NCBI GenBank assembly: GCA_030039005.1
Contig: JASHQT010000511.1
Span: 1 to 23,481, forward strand
DNA: 23,481 nt
Reading direction: 5' to 3'
Source of the DNA: Bryobacteraceae bacterium
Lineage (GTDB): Bacteria; Acidobacteriota; Terriglobia; Bryobacterales; Bryobacteraceae
Both the position numbers and the translations under genes were made by a program. The notes under the pieces are model-generated. The model was not told where the DNA came from. It did no database searches and was given only the letters and a program-made list of their open reading frames with translations. This document shows, piece after piece, positions 22,756 through 23,481 of the stretch (position 1 is its first letter; the number at the start of each line of letters is the position of its first letter).

Positions 22756-23481
22756 TCACGCCTGAAGCTGCTTCAGTTGACCTTCCAACAAATCCAACAC
22801 TCGTCCTGCATCATGCGCGCCGTCGAGCGGGAGCCGCAGAACGCCTGCAGGGGTGAACTGCGCACCTTCGGTGTGGGTCACCAGGCTCATCAGGCGCGCC
22901 GGATCGATGTGCGCTTCCTTGTGGAACTTGACGTTCAGCGCGCCGGCGCGTCGGTCGATAGCTTCGATGCCGAGCGCTTGCGCGGCGCCTTTGAGTGAGG
23001 AAAACTTGAGCAGGTTGCGGATGGCCTCGGGCGCGGGACCGTAGCGGTCCTCGATCCCCGCCAGCGCTTCGGCCGCGGCCTCGGGCGTGCTCGCGTCCGC
23101 GATTTTCTTGTAGGCGCGCAACCGCTGGTGCTCGTCGGCGATGTATTCAGCCGGAATGCGAATATCCAAGCCCAGATTGAGCGTCGAGTGCACCTGCAGA
23201 GGCGCGGCCTCGCCCTTGAGCTCATGCACGGTTTCTTCGAGCAGCCGGATATACATATCGAATCCCACCGCGCCGATATGCCCGTGCTGTTCGCCGCCTA
23301 AAATATTGCCCGCGCCGCGCAGCTCGAGATCGAGCGCCGCGATCTTGAATCCCGCGCCCAGGTCGCTGAATTCCTTGAGCGCGGCCAAGCGCTTGCGCGC
23401 GATCTCGCTCAGCTCTGTGTCCTCGGGCACCAACAAATACGCATACGCGCGCCGGTTCGACCGTCCCACGCGCCCGCGCAA
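22756..23481 (-). CDS. mfd: Transcription-repair coupling factor, C-terminal part only
   Basis: The frame is open at the right edge and ends with TGA at 22756, leaving 242 codons of a protein normally about 1100-1200 residues long. The first residues, RGRVGRSNRRAYAYLL, are helicase motif VI of Mfd, whose Arg residues contact ATP. ARKRLAALKEFSDLGAGFKIA and DLELRGAGNILGGEQHGHI form the translocation (TRG) motif shared with RecG. The rest (about 95-241) is the C-terminal TRCF domain, including the LNLGLDIRIPAEYI signature. Mfd pushes stalled RNA polymerase off DNA lesions and recruits UvrA. The TTG at the edge is not the true start. RecG is excluded by the TRCF domain. Confidence 0.95.
   Translation of the reverse strand: MRGRVGRSNRRAYAYLLVPEDTELSEIARKRLAALKEFSDLGAGFKIAALDLELRGAGNILGGEQHGHIGAVGFDMYIRLLEETVHELKGEAAPLQVHSTLNLGLDIRIPAEYIADEHQRLRAYKKIADASTPEAAAEALAGIEDRYGPAPEAIRNLLKFSSLKGAAQALGIEAIDRRAGALNVKFHKEAHIDPARLMSLVTHTEGAQFTPAGVLRLPLDGAHDAGRVLDLLEGQLKQLQA

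Noticed and set aside
1..23481. CRISPR array, tRNA, rRNA, transposase or phage genes
   Set aside because: I looked for regularly spaced repeats, cloverleaf ends, DDE or integrase motifs and found none.

Overview
The window suggests a high-GC soil-type member of the Acidobacteriota, probably close to Solibacter/Bryobacter. The evidence is the gene mix: an ADOP-type ABC permease with no ATPase beside it, a FecR-domain protein with a Trp/Tyr/Pro-rich body, a matrixin metalloprotease preceded by its usual small secreted partner, a Uma2 nuclease, LytS/LytTR signalling and a secreted PQQ dehydrogenase. This is inference from gene content; no rRNA, tRNA or other taxonomic marker is present. I see no CRISPR array, insertion sequence, prophage or attachment site. 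The region is chromosomal and mostly ordinary.

Layout. Positions 1-3712 (minus strand) hold a three-gene run: a small secreted protein, a secreted matrixin-type zinc protease and a serine hydrolase cut by the left edge. Positions 3863-5770 (minus) encode an Nramp metal transporter fused to a universal stress protein domain. After a gene-poor gap, 6057-9784 (plus) carries a LytS-type histidine kinase, a LytTR response regulator and a secreted PQQ-dependent dehydrogenase with short spacers. A Uma2 nuclease (minus) overlaps the dehydrogenase stop and diverges from the ADOP permease (plus, to 12861). The FecR-domain protein follows (12986-14794) with a clear terminator, then a VOC protein.

Positions 15308-19007 (minus) form a tight operon, deoC, then a GAF-GAF-SpoIIE phosphatase, then lysA, with 4-base overlaps at both junctions. 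Diverging from it are a DUF355 (adenosine-specific kinase) gene and, overlapping it by 4 bases, a secreted protein that looks like an eroded beta-lactamase-fold hydrolase. The remainder (minus) is a small Cys-cluster protein, an MFS transporter, a lipoprotein gene that appears broken by an in-frame TGA, and the C-terminal third-to-quarter of Mfd at the right edge.

I did not find a convincing new multi-gene system. The most useful leads are the TGA-split lipoprotein with an SH3-like tail (22299-22754), the apparent hydrolase pseudoenzyme (19599-20507), the deoC/phosphatase/lysA coupling, the two-component/PQQ dehydrogenase cluster, and several inverted repeats in regulatory positions.
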